Assembly: GCF_900215145.1 (NCBI RefSeq)
Contig: NZ_OBDO01000004.1
Span: forward strand, 355,260-419,259
DNA length: 64,000 nucleotides
Source of the DNA: Geodermatophilus sabuli
GTDB taxonomy: Bacteria; Actinomycetota; Actinomycetes; Mycobacteriales; Geodermatophilaceae
Reading direction: 5' to 3'
In this document: positions 26,811 to 36,400 of the stretch, piece by piece
Position numbering within the stretch: position 1 is the stretch's first letter
How the letters are laid out: every line of letters starts with the position of its first letter
The notes under the pieces: generated by a model
The model's input: the letters and a program-made list of their open reading frames with translations, nothing else
Databases searched by the model: none
What the model was told of the DNA's origin: nothing
Translations under genes and position numbers: made by a program

Positions 26811-27412
26811 CGGCGGAGGATGTGTCCTCCGGCTCGCGCAGCCGTCGGTGTGGTCGGACGAGCGGTGGAACACCTGACTGTGGCGCGCGGCCGAGCCTCG
26901 TCCCGGCCACCTCCGACCCTGCACAGCACCCGCCGACTTCTCGACGACCACCGACGCACTCGACGGGGGCGACCGGCGAGTAGTGCTTCGTCAGCTCCTT
27001 CTGGCTCGTCCGTTCGCTGCGACGGAGGCATGACTCGCGCGAGCCGGCCGCTGTGCGGGGGCAGCTGGAGGGGTCCGCGGCGGAGGTGCTCGCGCCGCCG
27101 AGCGCGTCCGGGTGCAGACAGGTCCCCGGTGGACACCGGGTGGACTCCCGCACGTCGGTGGTGAGCCCGCGACGGCCGTCCGTGGCGAGAGCTGTCATCG
27201 GGATGACAGGGCGCGTGTCCGCCGGCTGGCAGCCCGGCCCGCGTCCTGCGCCGTAGTTTCTGTGCACAGCGAGTTCCAGTGCAGTCCATTCCCCGCAGCA
27301 CCTCCTACCAGGGGCGGCACGGCTTCGCTGCGAGTCCACTGCCTACTCGCCCCTCCCGTTCCAGGGGCATCCGACCGCATCGGCCGGCCACGCGAGAACA
27401 GGACTGTCCGCA
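26811..27412. other. Intergenic region upstream of sigma factor gene
   Basis: 602 bp with no credible gene on either strand. It contains the tandem Crp-type dyads at 27193-27231 and a -10-like TAGTTT at 27254-27259, leaving a ~150-nt leader before the sigma factor ATG at 27413. Confidence 0.5.
27193..27259 (+). promoter_or_regulatory. Tandem Crp-type dyads and -10 of the sigma factor gene
   Basis: Dyad 1 (27193-27208, TGTCA-N6-TGACA) and dyad 2 (27216-27231, TGTCC-N6-TGGCA) start 23 bp apart. TAGTTT at 27254 would put dyad 2 about 42 bp before the transcript start, the class II activator position for Crp-family proteins. The same arrangement occurs at 38087-38022 on the other strand. Confidence 0.65.
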
Positions 27413-28015
27413 ATGACCCTGAACGCGTACCTCACCACTGCGCACGCCACCACGGAATGCGACAACGAGGCGTTGCTGGAGCAGGCGGCCGAGGGTGACC
27501 AGCTGGCTTGGCGGCGGCTGGTCGAGAAGTACGACGGCCTCGTCAAGTCCGTGGCGAGGTCGTTCCGCCTCCAGTCGGCAGACGTCTTCGACGTCGCCCA
27601 GATGACCTGGATGCGCCTGCTGCAGAACATGCACACCATCCACCACCCGGAGCGACTCGCGGGCTGGCTCGCGGTCACCGCCACGCGCGAGTCACTGGCG
27701 GTGCTGCGGAAGGCCTCCAGGCAGGATCTGGTGCTCGGGGTCGAGGAGGTGCCGGATGAGGACCCGGCGGCCGACTTCGAGACGAGCGTGACCGACCGCG
27801 ACGCGGCGCGCGGCCTGTGGGGGGCGGTGGCCGAGCTCTCACCCCGCCGACGGTCCCTCCTCCTCGCCTTGTTCCGGGACGAACTGGACTCCTACAGCGA
27901 GGTCGCGGCGAAGTGCTCGGTGCCGATCGGGAGCATCGGTCCGACCCGGGCCCGGGCGCTCGCCCAGCTCCAGCAGAAGCTCGCAGCTCGCAGTCTGGGA
28001 CCTGCTGACCTGTGA
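27413..28015 (+). CDS. ECF-type RNA polymerase sigma factor
   Basis: 200 residues from ATG 27413. Region 2 is recognisable (GDQLAWRRLVEKYDGLV ... VFDVAQMTWMRLL), followed after a linker by region 4 (LSPRRRSLLLALF ... SYSEVAAKCSVPIGSIGPTRARALAQL). No anti-sigma gene follows, so control may be at transcription through the Crp-type dyads upstream. Target promoters unknown. Confidence 0.85.
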   Translation: MTLNAYLTTAHATTECDNEALLEQAAEGDQLAWRRLVEKYDGLVKSVARSFRLQSADVFDVAQMTWMRLLQNMHTIHHPERLAGWLAVTATRESLAVLRKASRQDLVLGVEEVPDEDPAADFETSVTDRDAARGLWGAVAELSPRRRSLLLALFRDELDSYSEVAAKCSVPIGSIGPTRARALAQLQQKLAARSLGPADL

Positions 28016-28382
28016 GGGGCCAGCAGTCGCCACGCCGTCCAAACCCTTCGCCGCCACTGCGTTCCCCGCCCGTGGCGAGCAGACCACCCGGCCACCCCCG
28101 TCACCATCCGAGGTCCACCATGCTCGCTCCCCGGCCCTGCTTCCGACACGCCCGATCGGTCTGGATGGCCCGTTGTCCGGACTGCACCGACTGGCACCTG
28201 GTCCTCGCGACAGCCCGGCGCAACGGCCAGGGCGCTTCGTCCGGATCCGCATCAGCCGTGGCGCCGCATCGCCGTCCTGCGCGGGCAGGTGCCACGACTG
28301 CCGTCAGCGCCGGGGGCCGCTCGGCCGCCTGATCGTCTGGCGCGGGACCTCCGGATCCGCCGCCGACCGGACGGCCCCGTCG
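28016..28382. other. Intergenic region with a possible 70-residue ORF
   Basis: A plus-strand frame 28120-28332 has ATG with GAGG 6 bp before it and an N-terminal part containing CPDCTDWH, which could bind zinc. The C-terminal half looks like non-coding translation. It lies between the convergent sigma factor and polyprenyl synthase genes. I do not assign it a function. Confidence 0.35.
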
Positions 28383-29426
28383 CTAGACCTGCCGGTCGCC
28401 CAGGAGCGGGATCAGTTGACGGATGAAGTCACGATCGGCCCCGGCCGGCGCATCGCGGTACGCGACGTCGAACTCCTCCAGCGCGGCCTGGACCATCTCA
28501 CGCAAGGCGGCACGCGCGAACTCGATGCTCGCGTGACGCTCGAAGAGGCGGAAGACCCACTGCACGTCGCGCTCCGTGCGCTGCTCACGCGGAACGGAGA
28601 AGACCCGTCGGAGCTCATCCCGCTCTCCGTCGGTGCACTGACGGAGGGCGTGGATGAGGATGAGTGTCCGCTTGCCCTCCCAGATGTCGCCGAGGATCTC
28701 CTTGCCGTACTGGTCCTCGTCCCCGACCAGGTTGAGGATGTCGTCCTGGATCTGGAACGCCGCACCGAGCAGGAAACCGAACAGGTTGAACCGGTCGGCG
28801 TCGATGGTGCCGGACGTCCCGATCAGGGCTCCGATCCGGCAGGGATGGATCGACGTGTACCAGCACGTCTTCTTGAGCACCATCCGCAGGTAGTCGTCCT
28901 CCGTCAGCTCGAAGACGTTGTCACGCGTCCAGCCGAGCTCCAGTGCCTGGCCCTCGACCGACTGCAGGATCAGGTGTTGCGCTTCGTGGAAGACGCGGTA
29001 GGAGAGGTCGGCGCCGAGGATGGGGATGTTCTCGATCAGCGAGCCGATGCTGAGGACGTTCATCGCGTCACCGACGTTGATGGCGATGGGGATGCCCTGC
29101 TCCACGTACAGCGTCGCCTCGTTGCGTCGGTAGAGGCTTCCGTCCTCGATGTCGTCGTGGACGAGGAAGGCGTTGTGCAGGAGTTCGATCGACACCGCCG
29201 ACGGCAGAGCCCGCTCGATGGAGCCGCCGAAGGCTCGGCAGGTGGCGATGCACAACGCTGGACGCAGGCCCTTGCCGACGTGCGAGAGCTGACCCGTGAT
29301 CAGGTCGTACAGATACCGTCTCGGCTCGCGGGTGGGCAACTGCCTGCGCAGAGCGCGATAGGTCAGGTCACGGTACTCGGCGAGCTGCCGCTCGACGCCC
29401 GCCGCTGTTCCCAGCCGGGCCGTCAT
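28383..29426 (-). CDS. Polyprenyl (trans-isoprenyl) diphosphate synthase
   Basis: 347 residues from ATG 29426. It has the allylic/IPP-binding GKGLRP, the first Asp-rich motif VHDDIEDGS with YRRN after it, and the second Asp-rich motif FQIQDDILNLVGD followed by GKRTLI. It condenses isopentenyl diphosphate with allylic diphosphates; chain length cannot be read reliably. Last gene of the encapsulin-like operon, 2 bp after the stop of the FAD oxidoreductase, so strongly coupled to it. Family 2 encapsulin loci are known to encode prenyl synthases as cargo, which makes it a cargo candidate; I see no canonical cargo tag. Confidence 0.9.
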   Translation of the reverse strand: MTARLGTAAGVERQLAEYRDLTYRALRRQLPTREPRRYLYDLITGQLSHVGKGLRPALCIATCRAFGGSIERALPSAVSIELLHNAFLVHDDIEDGSLYRRNEATLYVEQGIPIAINVGDAMNVLSIGSLIENIPILGADLSYRVFHEAQHLILQSVEGQALELGWTRDNVFELTEDDYLRMVLKKTCWYTSIHPCRIGALIGTSGTIDADRFNLFGFLLGAAFQIQDDILNLVGDEDQYGKEILGDIWEGKRTLILIHALRQCTDGERDELRRVFSVPREQRTERDVQWVFRLFERHASIEFARAALREMVQAALEEFDVAYRDAPAGADRDFIRQLIPLLGDRQV

Positions 29427-29428
29427 GC

Positions 29429-31441
29429 TCAGCGCTCGACAAAACGGACGTTGCCCGTCGACGAGTCGGGAGGCTCCTGCCCCCGCAGGGCGGCCCCCGC
29501 GGAGGAGAACGCCTCGAGCACCGAGGCCATCACGGATTCCGCCGGACCACCTGCCGTGCGCGACGCCTCGGCAAAGGCGCGCAGCAGTTCGCCCGAGGGC
29601 GCTCCCGGTTCGGCCGTCAACCGCGCCAGCAACTCCGACCGGCTCTCCCCCGTCCTGACGTACGAGAGCAGGTCCTCGACGTGCATCGCAGAGCCGATCG
29701 CATCGAGGATCGAGGCCTCGAGCGCGCCGGCCCCGCGTCGGAGCGCTGCCAGCGCGGAGAGTCCGAGCCTGACGCCGGTGTCGTCCCAGGGCAGACCCTG
29801 TCGGTAGCGCTCCCGATCGTGGGCGCGCCAGGGCTCCAGCAGCTCCGGCTCGTGCAGGTCCCAGAGCCGGCACCGCGGTGCATCTGAGCTCGAGTGCTCG
29901 AGGATCCCGTTGACCGCACGCCGCGCCGCTTCGTTGGCCCCCTCCATCGTGGCCAGATCGGTGGAGGTCTGCACGTAGTCGGCGGCCAGGAAGAGGTTCG
30001 GGATGGCGGTCACCGCCTGCGGCCTGAGCCGCCAGGTGTCGGCCAGGTTGACGAACAGCGGCTCTGCGTTGGTCTTGAGCAGCGGGTCGACGGCGAGGTC
30101 CAGGAACCAGTGGACGAGGTTCTCGTTCTCGAGCACGTCGGCGCCCTCCACGTTGAGGCTGCGCTTCAGCTGGTCCCACACCTCGTCCCTGATCTCGCGG
30201 CGGGTGCACTGCCGGGCCGTCTTGCCGTTCAGTCCGGGCGTGTCCCAGTCGGAGATGACCACCGAGATGACGCCACGGATGTTGCCCTCACCGAACCGGC
30301 TGAGGTCGACGTCGGGCCAGAACTGCGCCTGGGACACGGACGTGAGTGCCCACGGGGAGTCGATGTAGATCTGGTGCCCTGGCCCGATGGGCGCGTCGTC
30401 GTCGAGGTAGAACTGGATGCCGTTCATCCAGTCCGTGTTCCCGCTCAGCGTGAAGATGTTGGCCAACCCTGGGTCGGCGCACACGATCCGGTCGGTGAGG
30501 AGACCGGCCATGACCTCGACCGGGAGAGCAGACACGTAGTAGTCCGCGTGTGCCTCGCTCATCGCACGGTCGTTCTCGAGGACCACCCCGCCCACGTGGC
30601 CGCCGTCCATCTCTATCGATCGGACGCGGGTGTTCAACCGGTAGTCGACGCCACGGCCGCGCAGGTAGCTGACCCAGGGGTCTATCCACACGTCATTGGT
30701 CGGCCCATTGAGCACGCGGTCGGCGCTGATCCCCGGCTCGGCCAGGTTGAAGAACAACTGCACGAACATGTCGCCGACCGTCTTGGCGCTCGCCAGCCTT
30801 GCCTGAGCTGCGACGACCGACCGGGTACAACCGATTCCGAAGAACTTCTGGTAGGCGTCCGATCGCTCCTCCGCGTCGATGAACTCCCACCAGCCGCGCT
30901 TCTCGTACTCGTCGATGCGGCGCTCCGGGCAGCTGGTGATGATCTGCCAGATGCGCTCTCCGAAGAAGGCGAACTCCTCTGGGGAGATCCCGAGCTCGGG
31001 CCCGAACAACGCCCGGAGGTCGGTGACCAGCGTGAAGATCTCGGAAACGGTCCTGGGTGTCGTGGTCGGCAACTTGAGGGAGCGGCGGCCGAAGCGCACG
31101 AACATGGTCCCGGTGGTGTCCACCAGGTTGTCGGCCACCGATCGCGAGCCGCGGTACGGAACCCGCTCCATCGTGTCGATGACGTGCTGGTAGAACCGCG
31201 GGAAGAAGCGAAAACCATGCTCACCCGGGAGGTCCCGGCGGGTCGGGGCCGCGAGCCGGCCGAGATGAACGCTCCCGACGTTCTGGCGGGGCGCCGTGCT
31301 GGGGACGACCACGCTGCGGGCCTTGCCTCCGGGCACGTCCCGCAGTTCGAAGACACGGACGGAGAAGCCGCGCTCGCTCAGCTCGTGGGCCGCGCTCAGC
31401 CCGCCGATGCCGCCTCCCAGCACGATCACCGTCTTGGTCAC
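29429..31441 (-). CDS. FAD-dependent amine-oxidase/phytoene-desaturase-like oxidoreductase
   Basis: 670 residues from GTG 31441 (GGGAG 8 bp upstream). The dinucleotide-binding motif VIVLGGGIGGLSAAHEL is at residues 5-21, then FELRDVPGGKA, and near the end of the core the FAD-closing motif LFLAADYVQT with MEGANEAAR. This matches hydroxysqualene dehydroxylase/carotenoid-desaturase-like flavoproteins. About 140 extra C-terminal residues (helical, from ~525) are unusual. With the adjacent prenyl synthase it suggests oxidation of an isoprenoid. No signal peptide. Confidence 0.85.
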   Translation of the reverse strand: MTKTVIVLGGGIGGLSAAHELSERGFSVRVFELRDVPGGKARSVVVPSTAPRQNVGSVHLGRLAAPTRRDLPGEHGFRFFPRFYQHVIDTMERVPYRGSRSVADNLVDTTGTMFVRFGRRSLKLPTTTPRTVSEIFTLVTDLRALFGPELGISPEEFAFFGERIWQIITSCPERRIDEYEKRGWWEFIDAEERSDAYQKFFGIGCTRSVVAAQARLASAKTVGDMFVQLFFNLAEPGISADRVLNGPTNDVWIDPWVSYLRGRGVDYRLNTRVRSIEMDGGHVGGVVLENDRAMSEAHADYYVSALPVEVMAGLLTDRIVCADPGLANIFTLSGNTDWMNGIQFYLDDDAPIGPGHQIYIDSPWALTSVSQAQFWPDVDLSRFGEGNIRGVISVVISDWDTPGLNGKTARQCTRREIRDEVWDQLKRSLNVEGADVLENENLVHWFLDLAVDPLLKTNAEPLFVNLADTWRLRPQAVTAIPNLFLAADYVQTSTDLATMEGANEAARRAVNGILEHSSSDAPRCRLWDLHEPELLEPWRAHDRERYRQGLPWDDTGVRLGLSALAALRRGAGALEASILDAIGSAMHVEDLLSYVRTGESRSELLARLTAEPGAPSGELLRAFAEASRTAGGPAESVMASVLEAFSSAGAALRGQEPPDSSTGNVRFVER

Positions 31442-31457
31442 CGTCGGCTCCCGCCGC

Positions 31458-32330
31458 TCATCGCACCGCGTACATGTCGTAGCTGTACAGATCCGCGTGG
31501 GGTCGCACCTCGCCGACACTCAGGCAGTGGAGGCGGTTGAGCCACTGGTACTCCACAGCAGAGGTCAACAAGCGGATGTGGGTACGCACCGGTAGCGCGG
31601 AGGGCCAGCCTCCCGAGCCCAGTCGTCTGGCCCAGTCCTCTCCGTAGTCCACCGTGCCGGAGTGGCGCAGGGCGATGAGGACACCGTCGCGGGTCCTCGT
31701 CGACACGCTGGCACTGAGGACACCGATGCCGTCGGGGCGGACGATCGTCTGGTGTTCCCCGCCCGGGATGACGGAGGCGTGGAAGGCGGGCCCGTCGAGT
31801 GCGCCACTCACCGGGTACCAGTTGACGAGGAAGCCCGCCGGCGTCTCCCCGATCACCTCCGGCTCTCCGGCAAGCAGGACTGTGACGTGGACCAGGTGCT
31901 CGAGCCGGGCCGGGAAAACGGCTCGCGCCGCACCGTCGGTCTCGGGAGCCCTGCTCGCCGGTGGGAATGCGCTGGTCGTGCTGAGCCGGAACGACGACGG
32001 GAAGGTGCTGGCCGTTGCCGGATCCGGCGCGCGGCGTCCCCCGCACCACACCACCGGCAGGTACTCGACCGTCTCACCGGACCAGAACACCGGAAACGTG
32101 GCGCGGAAGTACTGCGTGTTCCCCCGGAGGTCGTGGGCCTCGAGCCGCGCCGGGGCGGTGACGACGCCCTGCCCGTCGACCCGGTAGCGCACACTCACCG
32201 TGTTGGACGGATTCGCAGGGCGGACCCCCACCGTGATCGAGACACCCCTGCGCTGCTCGGTCGTCCCGTCCGGGGCAGGCGCATCGGGCGTCCCGTACCA
32301 CATCTCGAGATTGTCGTGCGCGAAGTGCAT
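31458..32330 (-). CDS. DUF3237-containing protein
   Basis: 290 residues; ATG 32330 (an in-frame TTG one codon earlier is closer to the AGGAGGGAG site). The C-terminal half matches DUF3237 (GALDGPAFHASVIPGGEHQ, then DGVLIALRHSG, and the final YQWLNRLHCLSVGEV). The N-terminal ~140 residues form a beta-rich domain with VSVRYRVDG. DUF3237 proteins are small beta-barrels of unknown function, sometimes near redox enzymes. It lies between the encapsulin-like and FAD genes in the operon. Confidence 0.75.
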   Translation of the reverse strand: MHFAHDNLEMWYGTPDAPAPDGTTEQRRGVSITVGVRPANPSNTVSVRYRVDGQGVVTAPARLEAHDLRGNTQYFRATFPVFWSGETVEYLPVVWCGGRRAPDPATASTFPSSFRLSTTSAFPPASRAPETDGAARAVFPARLEHLVHVTVLLAGEPEVIGETPAGFLVNWYPVSGALDGPAFHASVIPGGEHQTIVRPDGIGVLSASVSTRTRDGVLIALRHSGTVDYGEDWARRLGSGGWPSALPVRTHIRLLTSAVEYQWLNRLHCLSVGEVRPHADLYSYDMYAVR

Positions 32331-32421
32331 CAAGCCTGGGGCTCCCTCCTGGAGGTGATCGCCACATCACGACGACATCGCGCCGACTGACGGCCGGACC
32401 CGCGGGCTCGTGCGGCTCCGA

Positions 32422-33462
32422 CTAGTAGAACAGCAGCGGGACTATGGCTCTGGGGTCCTTGATGCGGACCGCGAAGCGCTCGAAGACAGAGAAGATGTAG
32501 CGGCCTTCCGCATCCACGTACCTGAACTCCGGCGTTGCCTCCGCAGCGATCGCGAGATCGACGGCGAAACTGTTCAGGGAGAGCAGCACACCTCGGCTGC
32601 GATATCGCTGGACGTAGTTCCTGTCGTACTGTCGGGATGTGCGAGGGAGGACGTCGAGGGCGCTCGCGTGCAGGAGTTCGCGACCGATGAGCGGTTCGAT
32701 CCGGTCGCGCGGATAGGTGATCGACTCTCCCACCGGATCATGCGCCTCCTCGAAGGGAAGACGACCGAGCACACACGCGTACGGAGCCACATAGCCGTGC
32801 TCCTCGAGCACGTTCATGGCTTGGACGATCACGCGCATCAGCCCGTTCTTGTCGAGTGACCCACGCTTCGCCCAGATCACGCGCCTGCCCTTGTCTCGTA
32901 CTTGTTGTGCCCCATGCATCAAGCCCAGCGACCCGGGGTCCCGCTGGATCAGTCCTCGGATCATCGTGCGGTGATCCGCGACCGGATTCGGCCCCCCGAT
33001 CAAGATCCGGTACGTCGTGACCAGGTCGTCCAGGAATTGATAGGACGGGAGACGTCGATGGGGCAGGGGCGCGGGTACCCCTTGTGGAGCAGCCGGAGGC
33101 TGCATCGGCGAGTCGCCGGGATAGGTGCCGTTGAAGATGTACCAGTCCTCGAGTTGACCGACCTGGGTGGCCCTGCGCCTGAACTGGAGCAACGCACCGG
33201 ACAGGTCCTCCTCCAGGACCTGCTGGCGACTCAAGGTGACCGGCAACGCGATCTCGAGCAGGGGTGAGGTGGACCGTTCGTCGACGCTGCCGTCGGTGTT
33301 GAACATCTCGCTGGGCACGACTTGGGTGCTGCGTGGGAGACCGCCGTAGGCGGGGAGCAACGAACCGGCGACCCGGACGCTCTGCCATGCACGGATCACC
33401 TCCTCGCGAACGCGGTTCCACTGCGCCTCGGTCCACCCGACCTGACTGTTCCGGTCGTCCAT
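32422..33462 (-). CDS. Encapsulin-like HK97-fold shell protein (family 1-like, enlarged)
   Basis: 346 residues from ATG 33462 (GGAGG 8 bp before). Elements align in order with family 1 encapsulins: N-terminal helix WTEAQWNRVREEVIRAW, strand/spine-helix LLEIALPVTLSRQQVLEED ... LEDWYIFNG, A-domain strand APYACVLGRLPF, and the C-terminal barrel strands GVLLSLNSFAVDLAIA, then FSVFERFAVRIKDPRAIVPL. The last matches the family ending ETFTFQVVNPEALILL. It is ~70 residues longer than usual, with an insert around 115-190. It should self-assemble into a protein nanocompartment; cargo is likely a product of the same operon. No phage genes are near, so a prophage capsid is unlikely. Confidence 0.72.
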   Translation of the reverse strand: MDDRNSQVGWTEAQWNRVREEVIRAWQSVRVAGSLLPAYGGLPRSTQVVPSEMFNTDGSVDERSTSPLLEIALPVTLSRQQVLEEDLSGALLQFRRRATQVGQLEDWYIFNGTYPGDSPMQPPAAPQGVPAPLPHRRLPSYQFLDDLVTTYRILIGGPNPVADHRTMIRGLIQRDPGSLGLMHGAQQVRDKGRRVIWAKRGSLDKNGLMRVIVQAMNVLEEHGYVAPYACVLGRLPFEEAHDPVGESITYPRDRIEPLIGRELLHASALDVLPRTSRQYDRNYVQRYRSRGVLLSLNSFAVDLAIAAEATPEFRYVDAEGRYIFSVFERFAVRIKDPRAIVPLLFY

Positions 33463-33485
33463 CAGTCCGCCTCCGCTCGGTGGAG

Positions 33486-36400
33486 TCAGGTCGCGCCAAC
33501 GGCTCGCACGGAGTCGATGTCCGCGAGCAGCGCGGCGGCCTCGCGCAGATCCGGCGAGCTCCAGCCCTCTGTGAAGGACTGGTAGACGGGCACCAGGAGC
33601 TCGCGCGCTTCGCGTCTGCGGTGGTTGTCCTGCCACAACCTCGACAGCGCGACCGCCGCACGCAACTCGTGGGAACGAGCCCCCTGTCGACGCGCGATGT
33701 CCAAGGCGCGCAGGTAGCACTCCTCCGCAGACCGGACCGCTTCCGGAGGAGCCACCTCCGCAGCCGCCAGCAGGAGGTGGCCGCGGAGACGGTGGATCTC
33801 GGCTTCCCAATAGCGTTCCTGAGTGCGGTCGAGGATTGCTTCAGCTTCGTCGAGCAGCGCCAGCCCCTCGTGCGCGGCGCCCACTCGTTCGGAGGCCCCG
33901 GCAATCAGGAACAACCACTGCGGCATGGCGAGTTCGGCGCCGGTCGCGACCTGGGCGGCGAGCCCGCGGCGCATCCGGGCCATCCCTTCTTCGAGGTCGC
34001 CCTCCTGGGTCAGCACCCAACCTTCGACAGTGGATGCCATCGCGCCGATGAACGCGAGGTTGTTCGCTTCCGAGAGCACGAGGACCTCCTCCACCAGGGC
34101 GCGTGTTCCTCGGGTGTCGCCGAGCCACATGTGCACGAATGCGGCCACCTGGAGGCCGAAGGCGAGACTGTAGGGGTGCTTGACGAGCGACCGGGCGGTC
34201 GCCACGTTCGCCTCAGCACACCGCAGCGACTGGTCGACGTAGCCGAGCAGCCAGAGCGCCTGTGCCAGACAGCTCCGCGCCGACGTGGCCGGGTTGTCGC
34301 CGTACGTGAAGGCGTGGGAGCTGTGGCGCTCGTGGTCGTACAGTGCGACCACTCGCTCGAGGTGCTCACGAGCCTGTTCGGGCCGACCGAGGAAGTAGAG
34401 CGACCAGCCCACCTCCATGTTGCCCTGGACCAGCAAGCCGTCGTCGTCCGTCGCGACGCCGAGGTCGAGGACCTGCTCGCCGAGTGCGAGCGCCGCGACG
34501 TGCTGTGCTCGCACGATGTGATAGGTCCACAGGCCGTGCAGGACCGGCGCGAGTCGCGGCGTGTCACCGAGTTCCCGGCACAGCTCCCGTGCGCGCTGGT
34601 AGCAAGCCTCGACCACGGGGGCGGCGTAGCCATGGATGGCCATGCAGGCGGGACCGAGCGCCAAGCGGAACTGCAGCTCCAGCTGTGCTCGCTCCGGACT
34701 CGCGGGGAGATCCGCGAGAAGACGCAGCCCGCACATGAGGTGCGCGATCGCCTCGGGGTTGGCAGAGGCCCGCAGCGAGCGCTCACCGGCACGTAGCCAG
34801 TAGGGCAGCGACTCGGCGGCCATGCCGGCCTCGGTGTAGTGGTGCGCGAGCAGCTCAGGCGCCGTCTCGGCAGTGGCCGGGAACCGGTCGGTCAGGACCT
34901 GCGCGATCCGCCGGTGGTGGTGGCGCCGGGTCGTCCGCAGCAGCGACCCGTACGCGGCGTCCCGGATGAGGGCGTGCTTGAACGCGTAGGTCTCGCCTCC
35001 CGTGTCGCACTCGACGAAGATCAGCCCCGCGTCGACCAGCTGCGCCAGGTGGTACCGCAGCGCCTCGGAGTCCAGACCCGCGACGGTCTCCGCCACCGCG
35101 GCGATCAGCTCGTAGGGGAACTGCCGACCGATGGCCGCGCCGAGCTGCGCGACCTTCTTGGCGTCGGGGAGCCGGTCCAGACGTGCCGTCAACGAGTCCG
35201 CGAGCGTGGCCGGGATGGCCAGGGTCGGCCACGGGCCGGCCACGTCGGACAGCCCGTTGCCCGGGCCGACGAGCCCCTGCTCGACCACCAGCTTGGTCAG
35301 TTCCTCGAGGTAGAGCGGAATTCCGTCGGCCTTCTCCAGGACGGGGCCCAGCAGCCGGCCGGGCACGGGCCTGCCGGCGATCTCCTCCACGATCCGCACC
35401 GAGGCCTCGCGATCGAGGCGATCGAGGTCCAGCCGGTCGAGTCCGGGGCCGTCGGGCCAGGGGGGTGTGAACTCCGGGCGTGAGCTGAGCACGACCAGCT
35501 GCGGGCTCTCGGGCACGCGGTCGATGAACTGCGTCAGCAGGTCGAGCGTCGAGGGATCCACCCAGTGCAGGTCCTCGACGACGAAGAGGACGGGTTGGTG
35601 ACCCGCCCGCGTGAGCCATGCCTCGATCACCGTGTCGATCATCAGCTGCCGCTGCCGATCCGCCGGCAGGTCGAGTCGCGGATACCGGTCCTCGAACGGC
35701 ACGCCCAGCAGATCGGCGAGCAGGGGCACCCTGCTCGGGAGGTCGAAACCGTACTGCGCAGCCAGACCGTCGATCTTGTCGAGTCGCTGGTCGACCCTGT
35801 CCTCCGGCGCGAACTGCAGCACGCGCTCCAGGTACTCGACGACCGGGTGGAAGGCCGTGTGGGTGAAGTAGGGCGAGCAGCTCAGGGGGACCAGGAACGC
35901 GTCCGGTGACTGGGCCACGTGCTTCTGCAGAGACCGGATGAGGAGCGACTTGCCGATGCCCGGCTCGCCCACCACGAGAGCGACCGAACCGTGCCCGGTC
36001 CGGGCCTGCGCCCACCGCTCGGTCAGTCGGCGGAGCTCGCCGTCACGACCCTGCATCGGCGGGAGCCCGCGCTGCGCGACGACGTCGAGCCGGGTTCGTG
36101 CCGCGCTCTCGTGCAGCACCTGGTGGATCGCCATCGGTTTCGAGATGCCACGGATGGTCTGGAAGCCCAGTTCGCGGCAGTCGAAGAAGCCTGCGATCAA
36201 CCGGTACGCCGCGGCGCTGATCACCACGGAGTCGGGCGCAGCGAGGGACTGCAGGCGCGCGGCGACGTTCGGTGTGGTGCCGACCGCTCCCGTCAACGTC
36301 GTCCCGTCGTCGGCGGCGGCTCCACCGGCCACGACCAGGCCCGTGTCGATGCCGATCCGGACGTGGAGACCGACGGCACCCGCTGAGCCCATCCGGGCGT

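Noticed and set aside
23775..26951. Long minus-strand frames opposite the lanthionine synthetase
   Set aside because: Antisense shadows; no motifs and no ribosome binding sites.
29894..31540. 548-codon plus-strand open frame opposite the FAD oxidoreductase
   Set aside because: Antisense shadow; the opposite strand has FAD-binding and closing motifs.
32422..33462. Prophage major capsid interpretation of the shell protein
   Set aside because: No portal, terminase, protease, tail or integrase genes nearby; neighbours are metabolic and regulatory and share one operon.
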